Source of the DNA: Colwellia psychrerythraea
GTDB taxonomy: Bacteria; Pseudomonadota; Gammaproteobacteria; Enterobacterales; Alteromonadaceae
DNA: 64,000 nucleotides
Assembly: GCF_000764225.1 (NCBI RefSeq)
Contig: NZ_JQED01000003.1
Coordinates: forward strand, 248,001 to 312,000
Reading direction: 5' to 3'
Shown here: positions 9,382 to 17,423 of the stretch, one piece after another
Position numbering within the stretch: position 1 is the first letter of the stretch
Layout of the letters: the number at the start of each line of letters is the position of its first letter
Program-made: the position numbers and the translations under genes
Notes under the pieces: model-generated
What the model was told of the DNA's origin: nothing
Databases searched by the model: none
What the model saw: only the letters and a program-made list of their open reading frames with translations

Positions 9382-9397
9382 TGGCACAGTCTATGCT
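9382..9397 (+). promoter_or_regulatory. Sigma-54 promoter of the EF-hand gene
   Basis: TGGCAC (9382-9387) and ATGCT (9393-9397) give the diagnostic GG-N10-GC arrangement (GG 9383-9384, GC 9395-9396). The predicted start site is near 9408, leaving a leader of about 56 bases to the ATG at 9464. It lies opposite the operon of a sigma-54 activator. Confidence 0.7.
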
Positions 9398-9463
9398 AAT
9401 CCTTAGATGATAATGAATTTAACAGCGTTTATAAAACGCTTACATATTAAAAAAGGATTCACC

Positions 9464-9847
9464 ATGGATAGCATCAGTTTAACGCAAGTAACCGCATTTG
9501 TAGTAGCCGTAAGTATGGCATCTTTTTTAGTCAATGCTGACGATGACTTAGCCTACACTAATGAAGATAATACCGTTGTAAATGCCGAGAACACGGCTAA
9601 CGCAGAAGCCATTAAAAAAGCGATTGAAGAGGTAAAAGAGCCAAACGATAAGTTTACTTTTACTTCGTTAGATATGGATAAAAATGGCATGTTAAGTCGA
9701 CAAGAAGTTGTTGATGGAAAAAACGAATGGTTAGTAAAGTCTTTTACAAAGATTGATAGTAATGCCGATGAATCATTGACGGAGCAAGAGTTAGTTGATT
9801 TTGTGGCTAAAAAAGCTGCGACGATGACAGCGGCAACTAAAAAGTAA
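9464..9847 (+). CDS. Secreted EF-hand calcium-binding protein
   Basis: A 127-residue protein with an N-terminal signal segment (about 1-24, ending near LVNADDD), an acidic Asn/Ala-rich spacer and two EF-hand loops. The loops are DMDKNGMLSRQE and DSNADESLTEQE, each 12 residues with acidic or Asn ligands at positions 1, 3 and 5 and Glu at 12. It should bind calcium in the periplasm or outside the cell. The ATG at 9464 is chosen because AAAAAGGA precedes it by 7 bases and because the predicted sigma-54 start site (about 9408) would leave no leader for the in-frame ATG at 9407. Placement opposite glrK-qseG-glrR, with GlrR-type sites between, suggests it is regulated by that system. Calcium binding is well supported; its physiological role is unknown. 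Confidence 0.8.
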   Translation: MDSISLTQVTAFVVAVSMASFLVNADDDLAYTNEDNTVVNAENTANAEAIKKAIEEVKEPNDKFTFTSLDMDKNGMLSRQEVVDGKNEWLVKSFTKIDSNADESLTEQELVDFVAKKAATMTAATKK

Positions 9848-10206
9848 GAAATTAACGAGTGAGGATTTGCTCGGTACAGTTTTAGGGGAGCTCCCAACCC
9901 CATATCAAATCATTGAGTCTACTTTCTTAAGGACTGAGAAGGTCTCTTCATCGACTTGTTATAATTCCACTCCCCTTGGGTCGGCTATTTAGGTAGTCGG
10001 CCTTTTTTGTTCGTCGTAACCTATTCCTTCAATCAGTGTCCTGCCTAAAAGCATTTCTAATCCAGCCAGAAAACTGGAGCTTGAGGTTGTTTGGGTATAA
10101 ATGAGATTAACCGCGTAGATATTGCGGTAGACGGTTATTACCGATATATCCCCTCTACTTGATGCTTGATATAGTAATGGCAATTACTATAAAAAGAGAA
10201 TATTCA
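9848..10206. other. 359-base gap: 3' UTR with terminator, then M3 peptidase leader
   Basis: The first 160 bases would be the 3' UTR of the EF-hand transcript, with small hairpins such as GGGAGCTCCC, ending at the terminator 9979-10009. The remainder holds an inverted repeat TAACCG/CGGTTA (about 10109-10139) and the leader of the peptidase gene. A 64-codon minus-strand frame here lacks gene-like features. Confidence 0.45.
9979..10009 (+). terminator. Plus-strand terminator with G-U pairs
   Basis: The stem GGTCGGCTA pairs with TAGTCGGCC using two G-U wobbles around a TTTAGG loop, followed by six T. Because it depends on G-U pairs it works only as plus-strand RNA. It ends the EF-hand transcript about 150 bases after the stop codon. 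Confidence 0.7.
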
Positions 10207-12399
10207 ATGAAACCCCTGTTTATCAAAGCATTTTTAGTTTCTAGTATTTTAATGGGCTGTTCAACAGCAACACAAGTTAGTGACGAGCAATCTTCAGCTA
10301 ACACGAGCAATAAAACAATTGCTTCTGTTCAATCAGCAAAGGAGTCAGAAGCGCTTCTATTAGCTAAATGGACGGGACCTTTTCAAGGTGTTCCGGCGTT
10401 TGATCAAGTGACGTTAGCCGGCTTAGTACCTGCCATGGAAAAAGCGATGGCGATTAATTTAGCTGAAATCGAAGTTATCGCGAATAACCCTAAAGCACCA
10501 ACGTTTGAAAACACGATTGTTGCTATGGAAAGAGCAGGCGCTGATTTAAATAGAATTTTCACTTATTACGGCATTTGGCGCTCGAATAAATCAAGTAGTG
10601 AATTTAGAGAGATGGGAACAGAGTTAGCACCCAAATTATCTACTTTTTCTTCCACGATTAAACAAAATAAAAAATTATTTGAGCGTATTTCAGCCGTTTA
10701 TAATTCGGTTGAAGTTAAAGCACTAAGCCCTGAAAAACAGCGCTTAGTGTTATTAACCTATAATAGTTTTTCTCGTGATGGAGCGACATTAAATGACAGC
10801 GATAAGAAGCGTTATGCTGAAATTAACCAACGTTTAGCGCAGTTACAAACTAAGTTTGGTAATAACGTGTTAGCTGATGAAGAAAGTTATGTTGTTTACT
10901 TAACTAAAGCACAGTTAGGTGGTTTGCCTGAGTCTATTATTAATGTTGCCGCCGCCGCTGCAACTGAAAGAGATCATGAAGGTGAGTATGCTATTACTAA
11001 TACTCGATCCTCAATGGACCCCTTTTTAACTTACTCAACAGAACGCGCGTTAAGAAAACAGGTTTGGCAAAACTATTACAGCCGTGGTGATAATGGTGAT
11101 CAGTATGATAATAATGCCATCATCGCAGAAATTTTACAGTTACGTCATGAACGCGTTGGCTTATTAGGCTATAAAAACTACGCTTCATGGCGCTTAGAAG
11201 ATCGCATGGCTAAATCACCAGAGAATGCTATCGCATTGATGGAGTCTGTGTGGCCAGCAGCTATTGCACGTGTTGATGAAGAAGTTGCTGACATGTTAGC
11301 GATTGGCAAAAAACAAGATGGCATAGAAGAAATACAAGCTTGGGATTACCGTTTTTATGCGGAGAAAGTTCGTCAAGATAAGTATGACTTAGACTCAGAT
11401 GAAGTTAAGCAGTATTTACAGCTGAATAATTTACGTGAAGCGATGTTTTATGTAGCAGGGCGCTTATTTAACTTTAAGTTTAGTGAAGTGACTGATGGTT
11501 CAGTACCTGTATTTCATGAAGATGTTCGAGTTTGGGAAGTAAAAGATAAAACCTCCGGTGAGCATATTGGTCTATGGTATTTAGACCCGTTTGCTCGTAA
11601 AGGAAAACGCTCAGGTGCATGGGCAACTACCTATCGCTCTCACACTACCTTTGATGGTAAGAAAAATGTACTCTCTTCGAACAACTCTAATTTTTCTAAA
11701 GGCATTGCCGGTCAGCCTACGTTAATTTCTTGGTCGGATGCAGAAACTTACTTCCATGAGTTTGGTCATGCGTTACATTTCTTAGCTTCAAAAGTTGAGT
11801 ACCCAACACTTAATTCTGGCGTACGTGATTACACTGAATTTCAATCGCAATTGTTAGAGCGTTGGTTATCAACTGATGAAGTGATTGATAACTACCTTGT
11901 ACATTACAAGACGGGGAAAGCAATGCCAAAAGCGCTTATTGCTAAAATAAAACAAGCAGCAACCTTTAATCAAGGTTTTAGCACGACCGAGTATTTAGCC
12001 TCTGCTTTAGTTGATATGAAGTTTCATACTGTTGACCCAACGGGTATTGACCCAGACAAATTTGAGCGTGAAACATTAGCAGAATTAAATATGCCAAAAC
12101 AAATTGTTATGCGCCATCGTACTCCTCAATTTGGTCATATCTTTAGTAGTGAAGGTTATGCATCAAGTTATTATGGTTATATGTGGGCTGAAGTTTTAAC
12201 GTCTGATGCTGCTGAAGCTTTTGCACAGGCCCCTGGCGGTTTCTACGATAAAAATGTTGCTGATAAACTCGTAGAGCATTTATTTAGTGTTCGCAATGCC
12301 GTAGATCCGAGTGAAGCTTACCGTGCGTTTAGAGGCCGAGATGCGAAAGTTGAAGCATTAATGCGAGATCGCGGTTTTCCGGTGAAAGCTGAAGATTAA
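10207..12399 (+). CDS. dcp: M3-family zinc metallopeptidase lipoprotein (Dcp-like)
   Basis: A 730-residue oligopeptidase of family M3, similar to peptidyl-dipeptidase Dcp, which removes dipeptides from the C-termini of oligopeptides. The zinc site is HEFGHALH with His517, Glu518 and His521; the second glutamate lies downstream. C-terminal substrate-contact motifs with Tyr and Gly (SSEGYASSYYGYMWAEVL) are present. An N-terminal signal with lipobox ILMGC (Cys17) indicates a lipoprotein, so it acts in the periplasm, unlike cytoplasmic E. coli Dcp. I chose the ATG at 10207 rather than a 16-codon longer frame because it begins the signal peptide directly. A terminator follows. The specific Dcp name is less certain than the family. 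Confidence 0.88.
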   Translation: MKPLFIKAFLVSSILMGCSTATQVSDEQSSANTSNKTIASVQSAKESEALLLAKWTGPFQGVPAFDQVTLAGLVPAMEKAMAINLAEIEVIANNPKAPTFENTIVAMERAGADLNRIFTYYGIWRSNKSSSEFREMGTELAPKLSTFSSTIKQNKKLFERISAVYNSVEVKALSPEKQRLVLLTYNSFSRDGATLNDSDKKRYAEINQRLAQLQTKFGNNVLADEESYVVYLTKAQLGGLPESIINVAAAAATERDHEGEYAITNTRSSMDPFLTYSTERALRKQVWQNYYSRGDNGDQYDNNAIIAEILQLRHERVGLLGYKNYASWRLEDRMAKSPENAIALMESVWPAAIARVDEEVADMLAIGKKQDGIEEIQAWDYRFYAEKVRQDKYDLDSDEVKQYLQLNNLREAMFYVAGRLFNFKFSEVTDGSVPVFHEDVRVWEVKDKTSGEHIGLWYLDPFARKGKRSGAWATTYRSHTTFDGKKNVLSSNNSNFSKGIAGQPTLISWSDAETYFHEFGHALHFLASKVEYPTLNSGVRDYTEFQSQLLERWLSTDEVIDNYLVHYKTGKAMPKALIAKIKQAATFNQGFSTTEYLASALVDMKFHTVDPTGIDPDKFERETLAELNMPKQIVMRHRTPQFGHIFSSEGYASSYYGYMWAEVLTSDAAEAFAQAPGGFYDKNVADKLVEHLFSVRNAVDPSEAYRAFRGRDAKVEALMRDRGFPVKAED

Positions 12400-12450
12400 G
12401 CACTGACTGTCGATATGGGTTATATCCCTGGTATAAGGTATTACACTATT

Positions 12451-12478
12451 AAAAAAACTCGCTTTAGCGAGTTTTTTT
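12451..12478 (+). terminator. Terminator after the M3 peptidase gene
   Basis: AAAAAAACTCGC and GCGAGTTTTTTT form a perfect 12-bp stem with a TTTA loop. Both arms end in A/T runs, so it could also act on the minus strand, but no minus-strand gene ends here. Confidence 0.85.
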
Positions 12479-12642
12479 ATGCCATTTGTTATTGTTCTTT
12501 ATGATTTTTATTATAGATAAGCACTTAAATGGTCATTTTACTAAAATAGGTAGAATATTTTTTGATAGCTGAAATGTATTCGCGTTATAATTTGTAAAAA
12601 TATGTAAATTTTTGTTAGAAATTGACCTTAAAAGGACCTTAA

Positions 12643-14205
12643 ATGAAAACCTTAAACATTTGTTTGGCTTGTGTAGGATTATCGATTTTGACAGCTTGTC
12701 AGTCAACTGATAAACCGGTAATTACTAAAAATGCTGAAGTTAACCAACAAACTAAATACTTTGTTGAAGCGAAAATCTCCCTCGACAAGTTAAAGGATGA
12801 TATTAATCAAGGTAGAAAAGATCAACTCGCTTATTTTGCTCCAGGTACTTTTGAACAAGCGGTTGAAGAGTTTGATAATGCGACCGAAGAGTATATGGAT
12901 ATTGGTCAAAACGGCACATCCTCATTAAATGTTTTTCAAACTGATACTGAGCAATATAAAGAAGCTAAACAGGAAATCACCAACTATATTGCTCTTGCAA
13001 ATCAAAAGTTGAAATTTTCCTACAGTATTAAAGAAACAGCAGAAAGCACTTTGGCCGCTACTTTTAGCCAACAATTGTTATTAAAAGAAATTGGCGCTGC
13101 TAAAATTTACACTAAAGATTATAATAAAATTAATGAAAGAATTGATGATCTGGTTGAGTACATTGATGAAGGTAAGGTAAGTAAAGCACAAGAAGGACAG
13201 CCCGAATTACTTATTGATATGCACGCATTAGAAGTGCGTACTGTGCGTGTCAATGCGCTAGGTCAGCTTGATTCAGATATTGCCTATATAAAGAAAAAAA
13301 GCTTGGCTAAATATGTTCCTATTAGTCACCAGCAGTTATTAACAGCACGAAGTAATGCGAATGCAATTATTATTGCTACTCCTCGTGCTAAGGAAGAAAT
13401 CAAAACGGCGGTAGAACTTGCTGAATTTGAGCTTGCTCACCTTTATCATATCTCGAAAGAAGTTAATGCTCTAAAGAAGACCAATAGTAAATCCTATGAG
13501 CAATACCTTCTTGATAAAGAAAATCTATTGCATACAGTCTCTGAGTCTTTAGAAATAGCTGATGTTCGTAACTTAGCAATGACAAAACAAGTAGAAGCAA
13601 TAGCATTACAAGCAAGCACTATAAAAGATAAATTAACTACAGCAAATGCTGCTGTATTAGCTTTACGAAGTGATAACAGTCAATCTTCAGCGGCTACAGA
13701 AAGTCTTAGAACTGAATTTAAAAGTCAGTTAGTTAATTTGAATGAAAAATATGATGCCTTGGTGATTGAGAACTCAGATCTTAATAAACAACTGCAAAGT
13801 AAGGATATTGAGTTGATCCGCTTACAGGCCTATAAAGAAGCAGTATCACATGTTGAAAGTAAACATGCTGCTGAAAAAGAGCGATTATTACAAGCGCAGG
13901 CAAAAAAAGCAGCAGAACAAAAAGCATTAGCACTTAAAGAACAAGCCAAAAAAGAAGCACTGGCACTAGAAACTAAGGCAAAAAAAGCAGCAGAGCAACA
14001 AGCATTAGCCTTACAAAAACAGGCTGAAAAAGAGGCAGAAAAACAAGCGTTAGCTGTGTCAGTTCAAACGGCTGAGCCTGTCAATATGACAGAAACCAAG
14101 CTCGATATTGTAGAAGAAGTAGCGGTGGAAGTTACAGAAGCCGTTTTCGAAGTTGAGGCAGTAAAAGAAGTGGTCGAAATGCCTGTGACAGTTAAAGATA
14201 ATTAA
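12643..14205 (+). CDS. Coiled-coil lipoprotein, unknown function
   Basis: A 520-residue lipoprotein with signal and lipobox LTACQ (Cys19). The middle region is helical with long heptad-like stretches (about 30-410). Residues about 405-470 are a repetitive Lys/Ala/Glu/Gln segment (AKKAAEQKALALKEQ and near copies), like the periplasm-spanning helix of TolA. The tail is acidic and Val/Glu-rich. No OmpA or LysM domain follows, so it is not a standard cell-wall anchor. It probably extends through the periplasm from a membrane anchor. It lies alone between terminators. The internal 15-residue repeats may vary in number between strains. I do not recognise a named family. Confidence 0.7.
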   Translation: MKTLNICLACVGLSILTACQSTDKPVITKNAEVNQQTKYFVEAKISLDKLKDDINQGRKDQLAYFAPGTFEQAVEEFDNATEEYMDIGQNGTSSLNVFQTDTEQYKEAKQEITNYIALANQKLKFSYSIKETAESTLAATFSQQLLLKEIGAAKIYTKDYNKINERIDDLVEYIDEGKVSKAQEGQPELLIDMHALEVRTVRVNALGQLDSDIAYIKKKSLAKYVPISHQQLLTARSNANAIIIATPRAKEEIKTAVELAEFELAHLYHISKEVNALKKTNSKSYEQYLLDKENLLHTVSESLEIADVRNLAMTKQVEAIALQASTIKDKLTTANAAVLALRSDNSQSSAATESLRTEFKSQLVNLNEKYDALVIENSDLNKQLQSKDIELIRLQAYKEAVSHVESKHAAEKERLLQAQAKKAAEQKALALKEQAKKEALALETKAKKAAEQQALALQKQAEKEAEKQALAVSVQTAEPVNMTETKLDIVEEVAVEVTEAVFEVEAVKEVVEMPVTVKDN

Positions 14206-14240
14206 TAATGTAGTATCATCCTAGTTATTGATATTTAATT

Positions 14241-14266
14241 AAAACTCGCTTCGGCGAGTTTTTTTA
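14241..14266 (+). terminator. Terminator with TTCG tetraloop
   Basis: AAACTCGC, loop TTCG, GCGAGTTT and then Ts: an 8-bp stem closed by a stable tetraloop, 36 bases after the coiled-coil lipoprotein stop codon. Confidence 0.88.
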
Positions 14267-14333
14267 TCACCGCTATTAATATTGATTGGCAGGATTTAAT
14301 ACTAAAGGGATTTTAGTACTATTTAGTACCGTA

Positions 14334-14591
14334 TTAACTAATAGGCTTTTCTATTTCACTAATGCCTTCTTGTACCATTTCACTAACATTATCCAGTTTA
14401 GCGGCAATAACGGCTTGAGCATCAAATAAGCCACGGTTATAAAAGTGGCCGCCAACTTCTTTAGAAAAAAAATCGAGTAAAAATTCTGCATCAAATTGAC
14501 CAAGATCTTGATCTAACTCTTTGGCAAAGTAACATTGAATCTTAGTGACTAACTGTTCTATTTCTGTGCTCGAGAATTTTATTGTGCTCAT
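14334..14591 (-). CDS. DUF2164 family protein
   Basis: An 85-residue acidic cytoplasmic protein matching my recollection of the DUF2164 family: an N-terminal helix with LVTKIQCYFAKELDQDLGQFDAEFLLDFF and then GGHFYNRGLFDAQAVI. There is no signal peptide or membrane segment. Its function is not known in any organism I recall. It is transcribed alone on the minus strand, convergent with the upstream lipoprotein gene. Confidence 0.75.
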   Translation of the reverse strand: MSTIKFSSTEIEQLVTKIQCYFAKELDQDLGQFDAEFLLDFFSKEVGGHFYNRGLFDAQAVIAAKLDNVSEMVQEGISEIEKPIS

Positions 14592-14810
14592 GATAAATCG
14601 GCAAAAAGGTAAGAAAAAGTGCTGGGTGATATTTTATGATTATACTGGCGGCCAATCAAGGAGCATTTTCGCTGCACTTATACAGCTATATTGCTTTGCT
14701 CTTCTAATTGTATGAAAAGTGTAAGATTTTAATGTATTAGTAGACGGCATAAGTAGCAGCTGGCATATTCACTTTGTTTTATATGGATATTACGATTAAA
14801 GGGATCTTAC

Positions 14811-15734
14811 ATGCAGAAACTATCAAAACTATCAGCCTTAATGACTATCTTGCTCAGTAACCAAGTTGTTGCTGAAAGTTACCAATCATTTACGACACTA
14901 TCATACTCTCATGACAGTTACTTTGCCGATGCACCAGAATATGGGTTTTACCATAAGGGAGATTCAGATAATTTTGCTTTATCGAGTATATATTATTTTG
15001 ACGAAAAGATAGCACTCGGTCCGTTAAATGAGTTTGCTTACATCAATACCAGCAGTAATGTCTTTGCTTCGGCGGTTAATCAGAATAGGGACGGCTCATC
15101 TTTAATACATGGACGGGACGCTAATTATGATTCAAGCATTAATACCTTTGGTATCGGTGGGCAATGGGTAGTCAATAGTTTCATCATTGGTGCTAGCTAT
15201 GACTATAACGAGTCGACAGGTAAGTGGAATGATTTTAATTATGATCATAATGATAGCGATCTTTCATTTTTAATTGGGTATTTATTTTCTGATAACTTTC
15301 TTATCAGTGCAGGTTGTGAAGAAAACTTTGATAATATTTGTGGCTATACTGTGAGCTATAACTGGCAACTAAAGGGCACTGATTATATTGGCTTTAGTTA
15401 TAATGCGAGTGACAATTTTGATATTAACCAACTGTCATCTCAATACTTTTTTAGCCTAGGGAAGCAAAGTTATCTCATGATTGGTGGTGAATATCTTCAT
15501 GATAATAGTGACCATTTATTTTCTGAGGATTACTGGAGTATTAATGGCAGTTATTATTATGATACAAAAACATCTATCACAGCTTTCTTTACCGAAGATG
15601 ATGCTTATGGGGTGAGTGCTAATTACTTCATCAATCAGAATTATTCAGTACAAACGGGCTATAATTCAGTGATTAACAAAAAAAATAGAAATGAGTACGA
15701 AGGGTATTATTTCAATGTCACTGCACAATTCTAG
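14811..15734 (+). CDS. Putative outer-membrane beta-barrel protein
   Basis: A 307-residue protein with a cleavable signal (about 1-21, ending VVAES). The mature part alternates hydrophobic and polar residues, is rich in Tyr, Phe, Ser, Asn and Asp, and ends in a terminal strand YYFNVTAQF with a final Phe, the usual signal for BAM-mediated insertion. This predicts a small barrel of perhaps 12-14 strands. Two Cys in CEENFDNIC (about 168-176) may form a disulfide in a loop. No family name is recognised; a porin-like or surface role is possible. It stands alone with its own leader and an AAGGGA-type ribosome site. Confidence 0.65.
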   Translation: MQKLSKLSALMTILLSNQVVAESYQSFTTLSYSHDSYFADAPEYGFYHKGDSDNFALSSIYYFDEKIALGPLNEFAYINTSSNVFASAVNQNRDGSSLIHGRDANYDSSINTFGIGGQWVVNSFIIGASYDYNESTGKWNDFNYDHNDSDLSFLIGYLFSDNFLISAGCEENFDNICGYTVSYNWQLKGTDYIGFSYNASDNFDINQLSSQYFFSLGKQSYLMIGGEYLHDNSDHLFSEDYWSINGSYYYDTKTSITAFFTEDDAYGVSANYFINQNYSVQTGYNSVINKKNRNEYEGYYFNVTAQF

Positions 15735-15869
15735 TAGTTAATAACAGTAATAATCTCGTTAATTAAGTTGCGGTACCCTATCGAATAACTTATCGGTATT
15801 CATAGGGTCACTAATTAACTGTATTATAAATACTGTTTAACAGTCATTAGAGTTTTCGATCTTTAAAAG

Positions 15870-16328
15870 TTAAATATAATCCACAGGTAGAGCTGTTGTG
15901 TACTTGATTTCTTCCATAGCGAAACTGGAACTAATGTCAGAAAAATCGACGCGAGTGATAAGCTCTTTATAAAATCGGTCGTAGGCTTTCATATCTGGTA
16001 CCACAACGCGAAGTAAGTAATCTACATCACCACTCATACGATAAAACTCGACAATCTCAGGAAAATCTTCCGCAACTTTAGCAAAAGTATTTAGCCAATC
16101 AGGGTTATGTTGATTGGTTTTTACCATGACGAAAATGGATAAACCGACATTCAATTTTTCTGGGTCTGCTAGAGCTACCCTTCCTTTAATAATACCTGAC
16201 TTCTCCATCGCTTGGATCCTGCGCCAACAAGGAGTCGTTGATAAACCTACTCGCTCGGCGATATCACTGGTTGATAGAGTGCAGTCTTTTTGTAAAATAC
16301 TCAAAATATGCTTATCAAAAGAATCCAT
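15870..16328 (-). CDS. Lrp/AsnC-family transcriptional regulator
   Basis: A 152-residue regulator with an N-terminal winged helix-turn-helix (about 2-60: DKHILSILQKDC, IAERVGLSTTPCWRRIQAME) and a C-terminal RAM ligand-binding domain (about 68-150, VMVKTNQHNP and MSGDVDYLLRVVVPDMKAY). The size and SGDVDYLL motif match amino-acid-sensing Lrp-like regulators that control neighbouring transport or catabolic genes. The gene is alone on the minus strand and divergent from the small CPFC protein and iscX. Its ligand and targets are not visible. Confidence 0.88.
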   Translation of the reverse strand: MDSFDKHILSILQKDCTLSTSDIAERVGLSTTPCWRRIQAMEKSGIIKGRVALADPEKLNVGLSIFVMVKTNQHNPDWLNTFAKVAEDFPEIVEFYRMSGDVDYLLRVVVPDMKAYDRFYKELITRVDFSDISSSFAMEEIKYTTALPVDYI

Positions 16329-16501
16329 GTTACAGCCCTATATGCTTATGTCGTATTCATTATAAATGGAATTTAAAACTATTTATCTCATGTATGTTAG
16401 CATTGTATTGCTTCTTTTGTGCTTTAGCGGCTAATTTAGTTTTATGGTTTTAATCACTGAATACCTTAACCTTGAGGTAAGATGTATCGTGTGGAGTGAT
16501 A

Positions 16502-16627
16502 ATGAAGAAAAATATAAAAAAATGGTGGCATACTGATTGCCCTTTTTGTCGAAAAGCAAGGTTGCTATTCATTTGGCTTATACTAATGTTAATTGTAGAT
16601 TTCTTTTTCTTTCATTTGTTATTTTAG
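16502..16627 (+). CDS. 41-residue membrane protein with a CPFC motif
   Basis: A very small gene, ATG at 16502 to TAG at 16625-16627. The protein has a basic N-terminus (KKNIKKWW), a thioredoxin-like Cys-Pro-Phe-Cys motif at residues 13-16, more basic residues (RKAR) and one hydrophobic helix (about 21-41) ending the protein. A GGAG ribosome site lies 5 bases before the ATG, which strongly supports expression. It is about 70 bases upstream of iscX on the same strand, so the two may be cotranscribed. The CxxC could bind metal or be redox-active on the cytoplasmic face. I do not recognise a family. Confidence 0.6.
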   Translation: MKKNIKKWWHTDCPFCRKARLLFIWLILMLIVDFFFFHLLF

Positions 16628-16696
16628 TGTCAAGCTTATTGTTAGCTTAAAAGAATACGCTGGCTAAAGTGACGCTATTTACTACAGGAAAACATC

Positions 16697-16903
16697 ATGG
16701 CTGCAGGACTACTTTGGAGTGATTCACAAGAAATAGCATTGGACTTAATAGAACAATATCCTGACGTAGATCCCTTTAAACTGCACTTCACCGACTTAAG
16801 GCAGTGGGTACTTAATTTGGATCGTTTTGAAGATGATCCCAAGCATTGCGGCGAACGGGTATTAGAAGCGATTCAGCTGGCCTGGATGGCAGAAGTTGAT
16901 TAG
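16697..16903 (+). CDS. iscX: IscX (YfhJ), iron-sulfur assembly modulator
   Basis: A 68-residue acidic protein recognisably IscX: LLWSDSQEIALDLIEQYPDVDP, FTDLRQWVLNL, and EDDPKHCGERVLEAIQLAW. IscX binds IscS and iron and tunes iron-sulfur cluster assembly. Start at 16697 is supported by AGGAAAA nine bases upstream. Normally iscX ends the isc operon (after fdx); here no isc gene lies beside it. A small CPFC membrane protein gene is just upstream instead, so iscX has been separated from its operon or the operon lies elsewhere. Confidence 0.9.
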   Translation: MAAGLLWSDSQEIALDLIEQYPDVDPFKLHFTDLRQWVLNLDRFEDDPKHCGERVLEAIQLAWMAEVD

Positions 16904-17423
16904 TACTGTTGAGCTTACCAGATGACTTTGACCATGTTAGTTTTAACCCAACAGCTAGCTGCACTTTAATTATTGTTGCTTAAAATGGGGCTAGTTTCAC
17001 ATGGTGAAATCAATTTTTTCCACCTGTTTCAGCTCATAATTCTTATTTTTTAATATATTCAATTATTCTCTTGTTTTGCAGCAGGAACAAAATCACTTTT
17101 CCCTGCACCACTTCAAGGTGCTGAATTCAATGGGAATTTAACAGGCTTAAGGCGAGGTGTTCAATGCAAAAAATAGTGATTCTCTTCTTAAAATGAATAA
17201 TGCAGGGTAAAGTCTTTTAAAAGCCAGTTGAAGGGGGACATAGAGCAACATCACCTTGTTATTGCATCGATTTATAAAGGAATGCCATGACTTTATTGAT
17301 GCACCTAGAAATGAAGTTTCTCAGTATTCCCAAACTTGCATCTTGAAGTCGAGCGGGTATATACTTTGCACCATTAATTTCACCTATTTCGATTATTCAC
17401 AAAACAAATAAGTAGTCATCCAA
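16904..17423. other. 520-base gap between iscX and malic enzyme
   Basis: No gene is apparent. Near its end (17337-17362) lies a lone terminus of the CCCG-ended repeat family. The region also shows short repeated words such as CCTGCACCACTTCAAGGTG and may be remains of another repeat. The malic enzyme promoter must lie here. Confidence 0.45.
17337..17362. repeat. Solo end of the CCCG-ended repeat
   Basis: GCATCTTGAAGTCGAGCGGG followed by TATATAC matches the right terminus of the 5415-5577 element (GCATCTTCAAGTGGAGCGGG). No matching left end is clear nearby, so it is a fragment. Confidence 0.55.

Larger units (their letters stand above)
9103..9463. other. Divergent control region between glrK and the EF-hand gene
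   Basis: This 361-base AT-rich region separates glrK (minus) from the EF-hand gene (plus). It carries two GlrR-type sites and one sigma-54 promoter, listed separately. No additional gene is apparent. The promoter for glrK itself must also be here but is not obvious. Confidence 0.6.

Noticed and set aside
9553-9903. 116-codon minus-strand frame over the EF-hand gene
   Set aside because: It is the mirror of an EF-hand coding region with its own promoter and ribosome site on the plus strand.
9989-10183. 64-codon minus-strand frame before the M3 peptidase
   Set aside because: It starts antisense to the peptidase leader, ends within a plus-strand terminator, and has no recognisable domain.
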